Assembly: GCA_942493385.1 (NCBI GenBank)
Contig: OW818699.1
Coordinates: 3,224,001 to 3,288,000, forward strand
Direction: 5' to 3'
Length of the DNA stretch: 64,000 nt
From: UBA8389 sp942493385
GTDB taxonomy: Bacteria; Bacteroidota; Bacteroidia; Bacteroidales; UBA1402
Shown here one piece after another: positions 22,734 to 32,247 of the stretch. The position numbers and the translations under genes were made by a program. The notes beneath the pieces are model-generated. The model was not told the origin of the DNA. It saw only the letters and a program-made list of their open reading frames with translations, and did not search any database. Within the stretch, counting starts at the first letter, position 1. Each line of letters starts with the position of its first letter.

Positions 22734-25508
22734 TCAATTATTAAATGTTTTTTCCCTTTGCTTCTGAACCTTTGCTGCTTTTTCCGGACGATTCGCACGT
22801 CCGAACCGGTTGATCTTATACGTAAAGCTCAACATCACATAGGATGTCAGCGCATTGAATCGGTTCAATTGCCTGAAGTTGTCACCGATGTTTTCACGGA
22901 TCGTGAGTTTTTGCTGTAGAATATCGTAGAAATGCAAGGAAAGTGTTCCCTTCTTTTTAAAGATTGACTTGTCGACCGATGCGTTCCACACCCACTCGTC
23001 TCTGTCAAACGCTGAATATCCCTGCCTGTTGGCATAACTCAGATCGGTGGAAATATTCAGATTGTAGGGCAAATGCAGGTTTACGTTGCTGGACCCTGTC
23101 CAATCCTTGGTTTCCTGGTTTTTCTTGGCATTCAGACTGTTCTGTGTTGTTGAATATCGAAAGGAACCACGAACACCAACTTCCAGCACATCCGTGGTGA
23201 AAGTCAGTGACAAATTCTCGGTGGCATTGGCGTTCTGGGTGCTGCTCAAACTTCCCAAACGTAGATTTCCGTTTGCGTCGAAGGCTTCGACCGTCTTGTC
23301 TCTATCCGAATAGCCGTAACGCTGCTGAAAACTGACTTCCGTTCTCGTATTGAATTGCAACCGATTCTTAATGAGTGGCGTATTGAACAGGAGGTTCGCG
23401 CTCGTACGGAAGGGTGCATTCTTAGCATTGATGACTTGGCTGTATTGCTTTCCGGTTTTATCGTAAATACTGTTGGTGATCAGGGCATCTTTGGTAAACG
23501 AACCGTTCAGCCCCACACTGAAGGAAGAGAACCTTTTGGCATTGAAACTGCTGTACATCAACCGCAAGGTATGCTCGAACGATGGATTCAGCAGAGGATT
23601 ACCAATGGTTTCATGCATCAGGTTGTTGTTGTTCTTGACGGGCTGCATCTGCTCGACGCTGGGCTGAGCGGTGCGGCCACGGTATTCCAATCGGGCAAAC
23701 CTCTTTTTACCGAATAGGTAGCGATACGTCGCAGTCGGTGCTATGTTCATAACCTCATTCGGCCTGTTGAGCACATAGCCGTTCTTATAAAAAATGGTGT
23801 TGTAGGTTTGCGAAGGCTCCATTTTGGCACCAATCATGTAGTTGTACTTTTGTTCCTGGTGACGAAAATTCAGTTCGACCACTTCGTTGTAGAACGCATT
23901 TTCGAATTTATTGCTGTAGACGGAGTCCAACTCATTGAATAGATTGTCGTCTCCTCTTCTGAACTGCAACTTCTCGGTTTGCCGATTGCTCAACCGAACC
24001 GATGCCGATGCTTCGAGGAAATTCTCCATATTCCACAGAGGTTCTACAAATGAAACCCGCAGGTTGGCATTGGTGGAGGTCGATGTTGATTCAGTTCGCT
24101 GATTGACGATTACAATCGTGTCAATCGTTGTTTTCTCCGAATAATTATGACCTGAGCTGTTGGAATCGTTAAAGGATCCACCGATGTTGAACGTTAGCGT
24201 TCGACCTTTTTTCAACTTCGATCGTCGACTGAAAATTAGATTGAGGCTGGCGCTCTTTCCATCGTTTTCGGCCGTGTTGTTCGACTTGCCCCAGCTGATG
24301 CTGTCTCCGTCCGCAAAATACGTATAAGCGCTGTTTCGGGAGGTGAGCCCAGACGAGTAGTTCAACTCTGGCTGTACTATCATCGTGGTAAAGGAATCCA
24401 GTTTGGTCTCCAACTCCAACCGGATGTTGGCTTCCTCATTCTCACGGCTCATTCCCGATTCATTGAGGTTGTTGTAGGTTACTCCGCTCAGCCAACTCTC
24501 TCGTTCAGAAGAAGTCTCCGTCAAATTGGAAGAATGGTTGTAGGAACCGTCACCACCCACTTTCAATGCTTTTGAGAACTCCGTATTGTTGTTGAAACCC
24601 AGGTTTTGGGTTTCGGTGATGCCACTCGAACCAGCGATGCCTTCCCTTCCTTTGGCGCTCCGTTGCTTGTTGGAATTGTTTGCACCGCCGATGATGGACG
24701 ATTCAGTCGTTTCACTCATGAAGTTCAGAATGGCATTGCTGTTGTATCGAAACTCATCTTCCCTATCCACGCCCACTCCTGCCGTCACATTCCCAAAAAC
24801 ACCCTTTTTCTTATTGGGTTTGAAGGTCAGGTTGATGATTCGTTCAGTGTTTTCATCCTCAAAGCCAGTCAGTTCAGCCATTTGAGACTTTTGATCGATC
24901 ACCTGAATCTTATCGATCAAATCAACCGGAATATTTTTAGTTGCCATTTGTAAATCGCCTCCGAAAAACTTCTTCCCATTGACACGTATTTTCTTGATTT
25001 CCTCACCATTGATGGTGATTTTGCCGTCTTCGTCCACCACGACGCCAGGCAATTTCTTCAACAAATCTTCAACGGGTGCATTTTCAGGTGTTTTGAAAGC
25101 GGCGGCATTGTATTCGATCGTATCATTCTTGACGGACATTTGGGCGATTTTACCCGTAACTTCCACTTCCCCAAGCAATTTATCGGTACCTTCCAAAAAT
25201 ACAGTCTTAAGGATGATGGATTTATTTGCCAAAGCGACCGTCCGGTATGCATTCTTGTAACCCAAAAAACTATACTCCACAATATAGTTTCCGTTTTGCA
25301 CCTTGCTTAAGCTGAAACTTCCGTCCGAAAGGGTTTGGCAGCTCTGCAAATAAAGGGAGTCTTTTGCATTCAGCAATCGAATGGTAGCCGATTCAATGGC
25401 GCTCTCGTCCTTTTTATCCAGTATTTTACCTTGAATGCTGTGTTGGGCAATCATGGAGAAGCTAAGCAGCAGAAAGGTTAATACGAGTATCAAAAAAGGT
25501 CTGGGCAT
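22734..25508 (-). CDS. Large TonB-receptor-like outer membrane barrel protein
   Basis: The 924-aa product has a signal peptide ending near AQHS, a carboxypeptidase-regulatory-like domain (about 24-110), a plug region (VEDLLKKLPGVVVDEDGKI, then KKIRVNGKKFFGG and IDKIQVIDQKSQ) and a long C-terminal barrel of the OMP_b-brl_3 type. These proteins span the outer membrane; many lack a TonB box and transport unknown substrates. No SusD partner is adjacent. Barrel strands are rich in Asn and Ser. Confidence 0.83.
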   Translation of the reverse strand: MPRPFLILVLTFLLLSFSMIAQHSIQGKILDKKDESAIESATIRLLNAKDSLYLQSCQTLSDGSFSLSKVQNGNYIVEYSFLGYKNAYRTVALANKSIILKTVFLEGTDKLLGEVEVTGKIAQMSVKNDTIEYNAAAFKTPENAPVEDLLKKLPGVVVDEDGKITINGEEIKKIRVNGKKFFGGDLQMATKNIPVDLIDKIQVIDQKSQMAELTGFEDENTERIINLTFKPNKKKGVFGNVTAGVGVDREDEFRYNSNAILNFMSETTESSIIGGANNSNKQRSAKGREGIAGSSGITETQNLGFNNNTEFSKALKVGGDGSYNHSSNLTETSSERESWLSGVTYNNLNESGMSRENEEANIRLELETKLDSFTTMIVQPELNYSSGLTSRNSAYTYFADGDSISWGKSNNTAENDGKSASLNLIFSRRSKLKKGRTLTFNIGGSFNDSNSSGHNYSEKTTIDTIVIVNQRTESTSTSTNANLRVSFVEPLWNMENFLEASASVRLSNRQTEKLQFRRGDDNLFNELDSVYSNKFENAFYNEVVELNFRHQEQKYNYMIGAKMEPSQTYNTIFYKNGYVLNRPNEVMNIAPTATYRYLFGKKRFARLEYRGRTAQPSVEQMQPVKNNNNLMHETIGNPLLNPSFEHTLRLMYSSFNAKRFSSFSVGLNGSFTKDALITNSIYDKTGKQYSQVINAKNAPFRTSANLLFNTPLIKNRLQFNTRTEVSFQQRYGYSDRDKTVEAFDANGNLRLGSLSSTQNANATENLSLTFTTDVLEVGVRGSFRYSTTQNSLNAKKNQETKDWTGSSNVNLHLPYNLNISTDLSYANRQGYSAFDRDEWVWNASVDKSIFKKKGTLSLHFYDILQQKLTIRENIGDNFRQLNRFNALTSYVMLSFTYKINRFGRANRPEKAAKVQKQREKTFNN

Positions 25509-25578
25509 GCGGAATTCTTTAACTTAAGTCAATAACAGGTTTGACACAAAAATTCCAAGAAAGTTAAACCGATGTTTC

Positions 25579-26874
25579 TCAAATACAGAAAACGGCGTAA
25601 AGCGGCACGGATTTGATGCCGTTTTCCATACCGAAGTTCTTTTTTGAAATCCGAATGGCATACGATGAACTGTATTTCTGTATGAAAACACCCAAACTTC
25701 TAGAACGGTTTCGAACGCCCTTTTTGACCTCAATCGGAATGATTTTATCGTTTAATTGCAGAACAAAATCGACTTCGGCCTTGCCTTCGCTTTGCCAATA
25801 AACCAGTTTATATCCCTTTGACGCAAATGCCTGAGCCACATAGTTCTCTGTCATTGCGCCAAGAAAAGTATTTTCAATTTCTACTTCTGAAAGAATCAGT
25901 TGCAAGGGAAATTCAGATCGCAAGGTAAGTAAGCCAATGTCGCCCATATACAGTTTAAAGTTAACTAAATCGACATAGGCATTCAACGGTGTGAAGCCAT
26001 GCTCCAAACGTTGACATTTAAGCACAATACCTGCAAAAACTAACCATTCAATGGCTTCTCCGAATATGGTCGAGGTACCACCTCTTTGTACCACTTTGTA
26101 TTGGAATTTGGCATTTTCTTTAGCCAACTGCGCCGGAATAGATTGGTAACAGGCTCGTATCTTGATGCTTGTCGTTGCATCGGAATATTTTGCCATATCT
26201 GCCACGTATTCGTGAAGGATGTCGTTTTGTAACTGTTGAACTTTGATGAAGCTATCTGTTTCAATGAAAGTGGATACAGCGGCAGGCATACCACCGACAA
26301 TGAAATACTGCTGAAACAAGTCCAAAGCCATGCGATGCAACGAATCGGGCATTGCGGTGTCAAGTTTATAACTACCCTTAATTTCGTCCGCCAATTTAGA
26401 TTTATTCAAAGCCCATAAAAATTCTTCAAAATCAAGTGGGTAAAGATTCATTTCCTGAACCTTACCCACAGGGTATGAATACTTCTTTCGATTCAAGGCA
26501 ACACCCAACAACGAGCCTGCTGCTACTACAAAAAAGTTGGGGGCTTGTTCACAAAAATATTTAAGAGATGTCAGTGCTCTTTCACTGACTTGTATCTCAT
26601 CGAAGAAAATTAATGTCGATTCGGCATTGATCTCCACTCCTTTGACCACCTCCAAATATTGAACGATTTTATCGGGTGCAATGTTCTCATCCAGAAACTT
26701 TCCAAAGGCGGTTTCAATTTCCATATTGAGATAAAGCACCCGATCAAAATGCTCTTTCCCGAATTGTTCCAAGATATAGGTTTTCCCAACCTGACGTGCC
26801 CCATTGAGCACAAGTGGCATCCTATTTTGGCTGTTTTTCCATTCAAGAAGTGATTCGCTGATCTTCCGTTTCAT
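25579..26874 (-). CDS. AAA_14/DUF4143 family ATPase
   Basis: The 431-aa product begins with a P-loop ATPase: LNGARQVGKTYIL (Walker A, residues about 24-36), TLIFFDEIQ (Walker B) and VAAGSLLGVAL. The C-terminal DUF4143 domain ends in a nuclease-like fold with YWQSEGKAEVDFVLQLNDKIIPIEVKKG, where D, E and K resemble a PD-(D/E)XK site. These proteins are widespread in Bacteroidota, often solitary, and their function is unknown. It stands alone here. Confidence 0.85.
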   Translation of the reverse strand: MKRKISESLLEWKNSQNRMPLVLNGARQVGKTYILEQFGKEHFDRVLYLNMEIETAFGKFLDENIAPDKIVQYLEVVKGVEINAESTLIFFDEIQVSERALTSLKYFCEQAPNFFVVAAGSLLGVALNRKKYSYPVGKVQEMNLYPLDFEEFLWALNKSKLADEIKGSYKLDTAMPDSLHRMALDLFQQYFIVGGMPAAVSTFIETDSFIKVQQLQNDILHEYVADMAKYSDATTSIKIRACYQSIPAQLAKENAKFQYKVVQRGGTSTIFGEAIEWLVFAGIVLKCQRLEHGFTPLNAYVDLVNFKLYMGDIGLLTLRSEFPLQLILSEVEIENTFLGAMTENYVAQAFASKGYKLVYWQSEGKAEVDFVLQLNDKIIPIEVKKGVRNRSRSLGVFIQKYSSSYAIRISKKNFGMENGIKSVPLYAVFCI

Positions 26875-26974
26875 GTATTGAATTTTGCAGTAAATATACC
26901 ATTAAGTTCCGAAAAATCAAAATATTCTGACTTATCCGAACTTAACGATCAAATTAGGCAAAAAACCGCAACTT

Positions 26975-28276
26975 TTAACGCTTCAATAAAAACGACTTGA
27001 AATCCTCAAAATCCTTGGACATCGGAATGGAAAGCTTCTCCCCTTTCATAAAGGCCTGAAGGCGCTCCGGGATTTCCACCGGTGCGCCGATGATGGCTTC
27101 CACCGTTTCCTTGAACTTGGCTGGATGCGCGGTTTCGAGGAACACACCGACTTGGCCGGGTTGCAGTTGCTCCACCAATGCACGGTAGCCGCAAGCCCCA
27201 TGAGGATCGAGCAGATAACCCGTTTCGTTGTAAACCTGCTTCACCGTTTCAGCAATTTGCGCGTCGTCGTAACGGGCACCGCTGATGTCTTCGGCAATTG
27301 CCTGGTGGTTGTGGTCGTATAAATCCAAAACCCGTGCGAAGTTGCTCGGATCGCCCACGTCCATCGCGTTAGCAATGGTCGAAACCGAAGGCCGGGGCTT
27401 ATACTCGCCCGTCTTTAAGTATTCAAAGAAAATGTCGTTGTTGTTGTTGGAGGCGATGAAATGCTTCACAGGCAAACCCATCTTCTTGCCAAAAAGTCCG
27501 GCTGTGATGTTGCCAAAGTTGCCGCTGGGAACGCAAACAACCATGTTTTCCGCTTTTCCCATGTGCTTTAGCTGTGCATACGCATTGAAATAGTAGAATG
27601 CCTGTGGCAGGAAACGGGCCACATTGATGGAATTCGCCGAAGTCAAATTCATGTGTGCCTTGAGGTCCGCATCCATAAAGGAAGCTTTGACCAATGCCTG
27701 GCAATCGTCGAAAGTACCTTCCACTTCCACCGCAGTGATGTTTTGGCCCAACGTAGTGAACTGTTTTTCCTGAATCTCACTAACCAAACCCTTGGGATAC
27801 AGCACATAAACATGAATCCCTTCTACTCCAAGGAAACCGTTTGCTACGGCAGAACCCGTATCGCCCGAAGTAGCAACCAGCACATTGACCTGACTTTGCC
27901 CCTGTTTCTGGATGAAATAGGCCAACAGACGTGCCATGAAACGGCCACCCACATCCTTGAAGGCGGAAGTCGGCCCGTGAAACAGTTCGAGGCTGTAGAT
28001 TCCGGGCTTGACCTCGATAAGTGGTGTTTCAAAACTCAATGTGTCGTAAACAATCCTTTTCAAGGTTTCAGCATCCACATCTTCGCCAAAAAAGGCATCT
28101 GCCACAACGTAGGACATTTCCTGAAAACTCAGGTTTTGGATTTCGTCGAAAAAGGAAGCTGGTAGCGTTTTGATCGTTTCGGGCATAAAGAGTCCGCGGT
28201 CACTGGCCAAACCGTCCACGACAGCCACTTGAAGGGAAGTGGAAACAACTTTCTTGTTGGTACTGTAGTATTTCAT
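26975..28276 (-). CDS. thrC: Threonine synthase
   Basis: The 433-aa product converts O-phosphohomoserine to threonine with pyridoxal phosphate. The N-terminus MKYYSTNKK, the lysine motif ELFHGPTSAFKDVGGRF and VLVATSGDTGSAVANGF are diagnostic. The length is normal. Its ATG overlaps the stop of the mutase-like gene (ATGA). It ends the thrA-apgM-thrC operon. Confidence 0.93.
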   Translation of the reverse strand: MKYYSTNKKVVSTSLQVAVVDGLASDRGLFMPETIKTLPASFFDEIQNLSFQEMSYVVADAFFGEDVDAETLKRIVYDTLSFETPLIEVKPGIYSLELFHGPTSAFKDVGGRFMARLLAYFIQKQGQSQVNVLVATSGDTGSAVANGFLGVEGIHVYVLYPKGLVSEIQEKQFTTLGQNITAVEVEGTFDDCQALVKASFMDADLKAHMNLTSANSINVARFLPQAFYYFNAYAQLKHMGKAENMVVCVPSGNFGNITAGLFGKKMGLPVKHFIASNNNNDIFFEYLKTGEYKPRPSVSTIANAMDVGDPSNFARVLDLYDHNHQAIAEDISGARYDDAQIAETVKQVYNETGYLLDPHGACGYRALVEQLQPGQVGVFLETAHPAKFKETVEAIIGAPVEIPERLQAFMKGEKLSIPMSKDFEDFKSFLLKR

Positions 28277-29484
28277 TGTGCTAAAACTGCTTTGATAAAT
28301 TCATCGTCTTTTAAAAGTCCATAGGCACCCTTGCGGGAGGCAAATTCGTCGTACACTACCACCGCATCGGGTTCCACACCAGGGCGGTAAATGAGGAATG
28401 GAACGGGTTCGTTCACGTGGGTTTTGGTGCGGCAATACGTTGGATGGTCGGGCAGAATGGCGATGGTAACGGGTTCGTCCCAGTTCTTGACTTCCTCATA
28501 GATGGGTCCGACAATGCGTCTGTCCAAATACTCGATGGTCTTGATTTTCAAGTCCACATCCCCTTCATGACCAGCCTCATCGGAAGCTTCCAAATGCAAA
28601 AACACGAAGTCCTTCTTGCGAAGTTCCTCCAGCGCAGCAAGTGCTTTTCCTTCGTAATTTGTTGTATATAAACCAGTTGCACCTTCTACCTCTATAGATT
28701 CAAGGCCAGCATAAATTCCAATGCCTTTAATCAAATCCACGGCTGAAATCACCGATCCAGTCCTTACGTTTGGATATTGCTCCATCAACGTCTTCATGGC
28801 CGGCTTGTAACCCGGCGACCAAGGCCAAATGCTGTTGGCAGGGTCCTTGCCTTCGGCGATGCGCTTCAGATTGACCGGGTGGTTGGCCAACAATTCCTGC
28901 GAACGCAGAATCAAGTAGTTAAGCGAGTCGGCGGTTTCCTGTGCCTCGGGCACCAATGCTTTCACCATCACATCTTTAAAAGGTGTTCCGGGCACATCAT
29001 GCGGTGGAGTGCAGTAAATCTTCTTGTTGCCACCCTTCATCACCAACAAATGCCGATACGATATGCCCACATGAAATTTCACAAGCTCATCACCGAGTTC
29101 AACCTCCAAAAAATGCACCAGTTCAGCCGCTTCCTCATTGGAAATATGACCTGCCGAATGGTTCTTAATCAAACCATCTTTTACACATAATATGTTGCAC
29201 CGCATCGCCATTTCCCCAGGTTGTAGGGCCACACCAATACTAGCTGCCTCCAACGATCCACGTCCTTCAAAATCCGTCCGCACATCATATCCCAACAAAC
29301 TCATATTCGCAATCTCACTTCCCGGCGCAAAACCCTCGGGCACCGTCGCCAGCATCCCGCTTCGCCCCTTCAAAGCCAACAAGTCCATGTATGGAGTCTC
29401 AGCCACCTGCATCGGCGACTTTCCGCCCAACGCAGGAATCGCCTCCTCCGCCATTCCATCACCGAGAATAATAATATATTTCAT
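28273..29484 (-). CDS. ApgM-family phosphomutase-like protein, probable homoserine kinase
   Basis: The 403-aa product belongs to the archaeal-type cofactor-independent phosphoglycerate mutase family of the alkaline phosphatase superfamily: IILGDGMAEEAIPALGG, GSEIANMSLLGYD with the nucleophile serine, and HLEASDEAGHEGDVDLKI. It is flanked by thrA and thrC with ATGA overlaps on both sides, and no ThrB homologue is present. Family members in Bacteroides have been reported to phosphorylate homoserine (recalled knowledge), which would fill the missing step. Homoserine kinase is therefore more likely than a glycolytic role. Confidence 0.85.
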   Translation of the reverse strand: MKYIIILGDGMAEEAIPALGGKSPMQVAETPYMDLLALKGRSGMLATVPEGFAPGSEIANMSLLGYDVRTDFEGRGSLEAASIGVALQPGEMAMRCNILCVKDGLIKNHSAGHISNEEAAELVHFLEVELGDELVKFHVGISYRHLLVMKGGNKKIYCTPPHDVPGTPFKDVMVKALVPEAQETADSLNYLILRSQELLANHPVNLKRIAEGKDPANSIWPWSPGYKPAMKTLMEQYPNVRTGSVISAVDLIKGIGIYAGLESIEVEGATGLYTTNYEGKALAALEELRKKDFVFLHLEASDEAGHEGDVDLKIKTIEYLDRRIVGPIYEEVKNWDEPVTIAILPDHPTYCRTKTHVNEPVPFLIYRPGVEPDAVVVYDEFASRKGAYGLLKDDEFIKAVLAQ

Positions 29485-31910
29485 CGGATGTTTGCGATAG
29501 AAATGATATCTGCAAATACACCAGCTGCGGTGACACTAGCACCAGCACCATACCCCTTGATCATCATCGGATACTGCAAATACCGTTCCGTCGTGATCAA
29601 AATAATGTTGTTGCTGCCCTCCAAATCGTAGAACGGATGCGACGAGGAAACCTCCTGCAAACCGACCGAGCAAGCACCGTTCTCCATTTTGGCGACAAAA
29701 CGGAACCGCTTGTTTTGGCTGGCCAGCACCTGACGTTTTTCTTCGAACTCACCGTCCAGTTCACCAATAGTCGCCCAGAAATCGTCGAGCGAACCTTTGA
29801 AATACTTATCGGGCACGAACAAATTCTTGGCCACATCTTCCTGTTCCAAATGGTAACCGGCTTCACGTGCCAAAATCAAAATTTTACGAATCACATCCTT
29901 GCCACTCAGGTCAATACGCGGATCGGGTTCGGCATAACGTGCCTCCTGAGCCATTTTAATAGTTTGGCTGAATGGTATATCGGCGCTGATCGTATTGAAA
30001 ATATAATTCAGCGTTCCGGATAGTACTGCTTCCATTTTCAGAATGCGGTCACCCGAATTGATCAGGTTGTTGATGGTGTTGATGATGGGCAAACCGGCTC
30101 CCACGTTCGTTTCAAACAGGAACTTGATGCCTTTCTGGCGTGCCAGATTCTTTAAACCAATGTAGTTGCCGTACTCCGACGAAGCGGCTATCTTGTTGGC
30201 TGCCACGACGGAAACGTTGTTTTCCATCAGTTCGCGGTACAGACCTGCAATTTGCGGAGAGGCTGTGCAATCTACGAACACCGAGTTGAAGATGTTCATG
30301 TTCAGAATTTCCTGTTTGAGCAGTTCTGGCGTCGTATCGATTCCCTCGTTGTACAGTAAGTCTTGGTAGTTGCCTAGGTCGATGCCGTCACGGTTGAAAA
30401 TGGCCTTGTTGATGTCGGCGATACCCACCACGTTCAGTTTCAACCCGTTCTGTTTCATCAGAAGCGGTTGTTGCTGCTTGATTTGGTCGAGCAGGCTGCC
30501 ACCCACTGTACCTGTTCCGGTCAGGAAAATATTCAGAACCTGATATTCGGAGAGGAAAAAGTTGTCGTGGATGACGTTCAACGCTTTCCGCAGGGAAGAA
30601 ACGTTGGTGACAAAGGATATATTTGTTTCAGAAGCACCTTGTGCACAGGCAATCACATTGATACCGTTGCGGCCAAGCGTACCGAAGAGTTTACCGGCGA
30701 TACCAGGCGTACGCTTCATGTTTTCACCGACGATGGCCACCGTGGCGAGGTCTTTTTCGGCGAAAATCTTGTTGATTTCCCCGTTGTCCACCTCCGATTT
30801 GAATTCAATCTGCAGGACGCGGACAGCCTCATCGGCATCGGCGTTGCGCACCCCGATGGAGGTGGAGTTTTCGGAAGAAGCCTGTGAAACCAAGAACACG
30901 CTGATGCCGGATTGTGCCAATGCTTTGAAGATGCGGTAGTTCACCCCAATCACACCCACCATGCCGAGTCCTTCCACCGTAATCAGGCTGGTGTCGGAAA
31001 TGGAGGAAATTCCTTTGATGGCTTTTCCTTCACCACTTTTATCGTTCGAAATGTAGGTACCGGGAGCTTCCGGATTGAACGTATTTTTGATGACAATGGG
31101 AATGTTCTTGTTGTAGGCCGGGAAAATCGTCGGCGGATAGATGACCTTGGCGCCAAACGTGCACAATTCCATGGCTTCCACGAAGGTAAGGCGCTCGATG
31201 ACGTAGGCGTTGTTGATGACGCGCGGGTCTGCCGTCATAAAGCCGTCCACATCCGTCCAAATTTCAAGCACGGTGGCGTTCAAGTCGGCAGCCAGGATGG
31301 CAGCCGTATAATCGGAACCGCCGCGACCCAAGTTGGTGGTTTCACCCGTGCGGATGTTGCTGGAAATGAAACCGCCTACCACGGTGACTGGAGGCAGCGA
31401 AGCGAATGCCTTGGCAATGAGTCTCGAAGTTTCTTGAAAATCCACGATGTGCTTGCCAAACTGGTCTTCCGTCTTGATAAGATCGCGGGAATCGATGTGC
31501 GTGGAGTTCAGCAGTTTGGCTATGAAATGAGAGGAAATGCGCTCTCCGTAGCTCAAAATGGCTGCCGAAGTTTTGGGGGAGCAATCCTGAATGAGGTACA
31601 AACCTTTGAAGATGTTGCCGAGTTCGTCCAACATCGAATCGATTTCGAATTGGATGGCGGCCAAGTCAGCGTCTGCAAAAAGGCCGTTCAACAGCTCTTC
31701 GTGTCTGGTGCGGATTGCTTGAAATTCTTTAAGATACTCCAGATCGCCGGCTGTGGCCAGTTTAGTGGTTTGTATCAATTGGTCGGTAACGCCACCTACG
31801 GCCGAAACTACGACTACTACCGGCTCACTGGCCGAACTGACCATCTGCTTGATGGTGAGAATGCTGTTCACGGAACCTACGGACGTTCCGCCGAATTTCA
31901 TTACTTTCAT
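29481..31910 (-). CDS. thrA: Bifunctional aspartokinase/homoserine dehydrogenase
   Basis: The 809-aa product carries out the first and third steps of threonine synthesis. The kinase begins MKVMKFGGTSVG and has GRGGSDYTAAILA; ACT-type regulatory domains follow at about 310-460 (ISLITVEGLGMVG); the dehydrogenase has GTGTVGGSLLDQI and a C-terminal catalytic part with DLSGKDVIRKILILAREAG. It is the first gene of the operon and lies downstream of a roughly 290-base structured leader. ACT domains imply threonine feedback inhibition. Confidence 0.93.
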   Translation of the reverse strand: MKVMKFGGTSVGSVNSILTIKQMVSSASEPVVVVVSAVGGVTDQLIQTTKLATAGDLEYLKEFQAIRTRHEELLNGLFADADLAAIQFEIDSMLDELGNIFKGLYLIQDCSPKTSAAILSYGERISSHFIAKLLNSTHIDSRDLIKTEDQFGKHIVDFQETSRLIAKAFASLPPVTVVGGFISSNIRTGETTNLGRGGSDYTAAILAADLNATVLEIWTDVDGFMTADPRVINNAYVIERLTFVEAMELCTFGAKVIYPPTIFPAYNKNIPIVIKNTFNPEAPGTYISNDKSGEGKAIKGISSISDTSLITVEGLGMVGVIGVNYRIFKALAQSGISVFLVSQASSENSTSIGVRNADADEAVRVLQIEFKSEVDNGEINKIFAEKDLATVAIVGENMKRTPGIAGKLFGTLGRNGINVIACAQGASETNISFVTNVSSLRKALNVIHDNFFLSEYQVLNIFLTGTGTVGGSLLDQIKQQQPLLMKQNGLKLNVVGIADINKAIFNRDGIDLGNYQDLLYNEGIDTTPELLKQEILNMNIFNSVFVDCTASPQIAGLYRELMENNVSVVAANKIAASSEYGNYIGLKNLARQKGIKFLFETNVGAGLPIINTINNLINSGDRILKMEAVLSGTLNYIFNTISADIPFSQTIKMAQEARYAEPDPRIDLSGKDVIRKILILAREAGYHLEQEDVAKNLFVPDKYFKGSLDDFWATIGELDGEFEEKRQVLASQNKRFRFVAKMENGACSVGLQEVSSSHPFYDLEGSNNIILITTERYLQYPMMIKGYGAGASVTAAGVFADIISIANIR

Positions 31911-31927
31911 ATACTATCTTTTTTTGA

Positions 31928-31965
31928 ATCGCAGCGCGGAAACGTTATCCGTGGTTTTCTGCGAT
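31928..31965 (-). promoter_or_regulatory. Hairpin just upstream of thrA
   Basis: On the thr transcript ATCGCAG and CTGCGAT pair perfectly (7 bp) around a loop that has an inner CGGA/TCCG stem. It ends 17 bases before the thrA ATG and is followed by A residues rather than a U-run, so it may affect translation rather than end transcription. Confidence 0.5.
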
Positions 31966-32096
31966 GTTTTGGTTTTTATTGGGCTGCAACGTCGGACCTA
32001 CAATTGCCCCGAGTGCATTTAAAGCACCGTTTCAGCCATTAAGAAAAAAAGTTTTGTTGGAATTGTGCCCTGTAACGGACTGGTGGCCGGAAGTAC

Positions 32097-32191
32097 ACAC
32101 CGATACTCCTTTCTGCCGGACTGTGGTAAAAGTTAGACCCCCCAAGGGGTTGAAGTAGTTCGCATGTATGAAGAATACAGCATATCGGTGT
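32097..32191 (-). promoter_or_regulatory. Long-range inverted repeat enclosing the leader peptide
   Basis: ACACCGATA and TATCGGTGT (32183-32191 and 32097-32105 on the plus map) are perfect 9-base complements. The downstream arm also lies in the loop of a competing hairpin in which GGAGTA and TACTTCC pair, so two exclusive folds are possible. Confidence 0.45.
32133..32183 (-). CDS. Candidate thr leader peptide (16 aa)
   Basis: A short frame starting at ATG 32183 encodes MLYSSYMRTTSTPWGV and stops at TAA. Three of its residues are threonine (ACT, ACT, ACC), clustered near the end, and an in-frame second ATG gives MRTTSTPWGV. It starts about 20 bases after the predicted transcription start and sits inside a long-range stem. 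Threonine-rich leader peptides are classic in thr attenuation, but no clear terminator was found, so this is tentative. Confidence 0.35.
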   Translation of the reverse strand: MLYSSYMRTTSTPWGV

Positions 32192-32209
32192 TTAATTCTG
32201 ATTTGAATG

Positions 32210-32217
32210 CAAATATA
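32210..32217 (-). promoter_or_regulatory. -7 box of the thr operon
   Basis: The minus strand reads TATATTTG, an exact TAnnTTTG match, giving a leader of roughly 290 bases. Confidence 0.55.
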
Positions 32218-32247
32218 AAACTTTTTATTGAAGTGAGCAAACCCGCA

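Larger units (their letters stand above)
31911..32247. other. thr operon leader region
   Basis: These 337 bases hold the thr promoter box (32210-32217), a possible 16-codon leader peptide (32133-32183), a long-range 9-base inverted repeat around it, and a strong hairpin next to the thrA start (31928-31965). A plus-strand frame through it is antisense to thrA and not a gene. Confidence 0.6.

Noticed and set aside
30912..32042. Plus-strand open frame of 376 codons
   Set aside because: It is antisense to thrA and its leader, with no family resemblance.
32042..32053. T-run on the thr leader transcript as an attenuator terminator
   Set aside because: No GC-rich stem directly precedes it, so I could not support a terminator call there.
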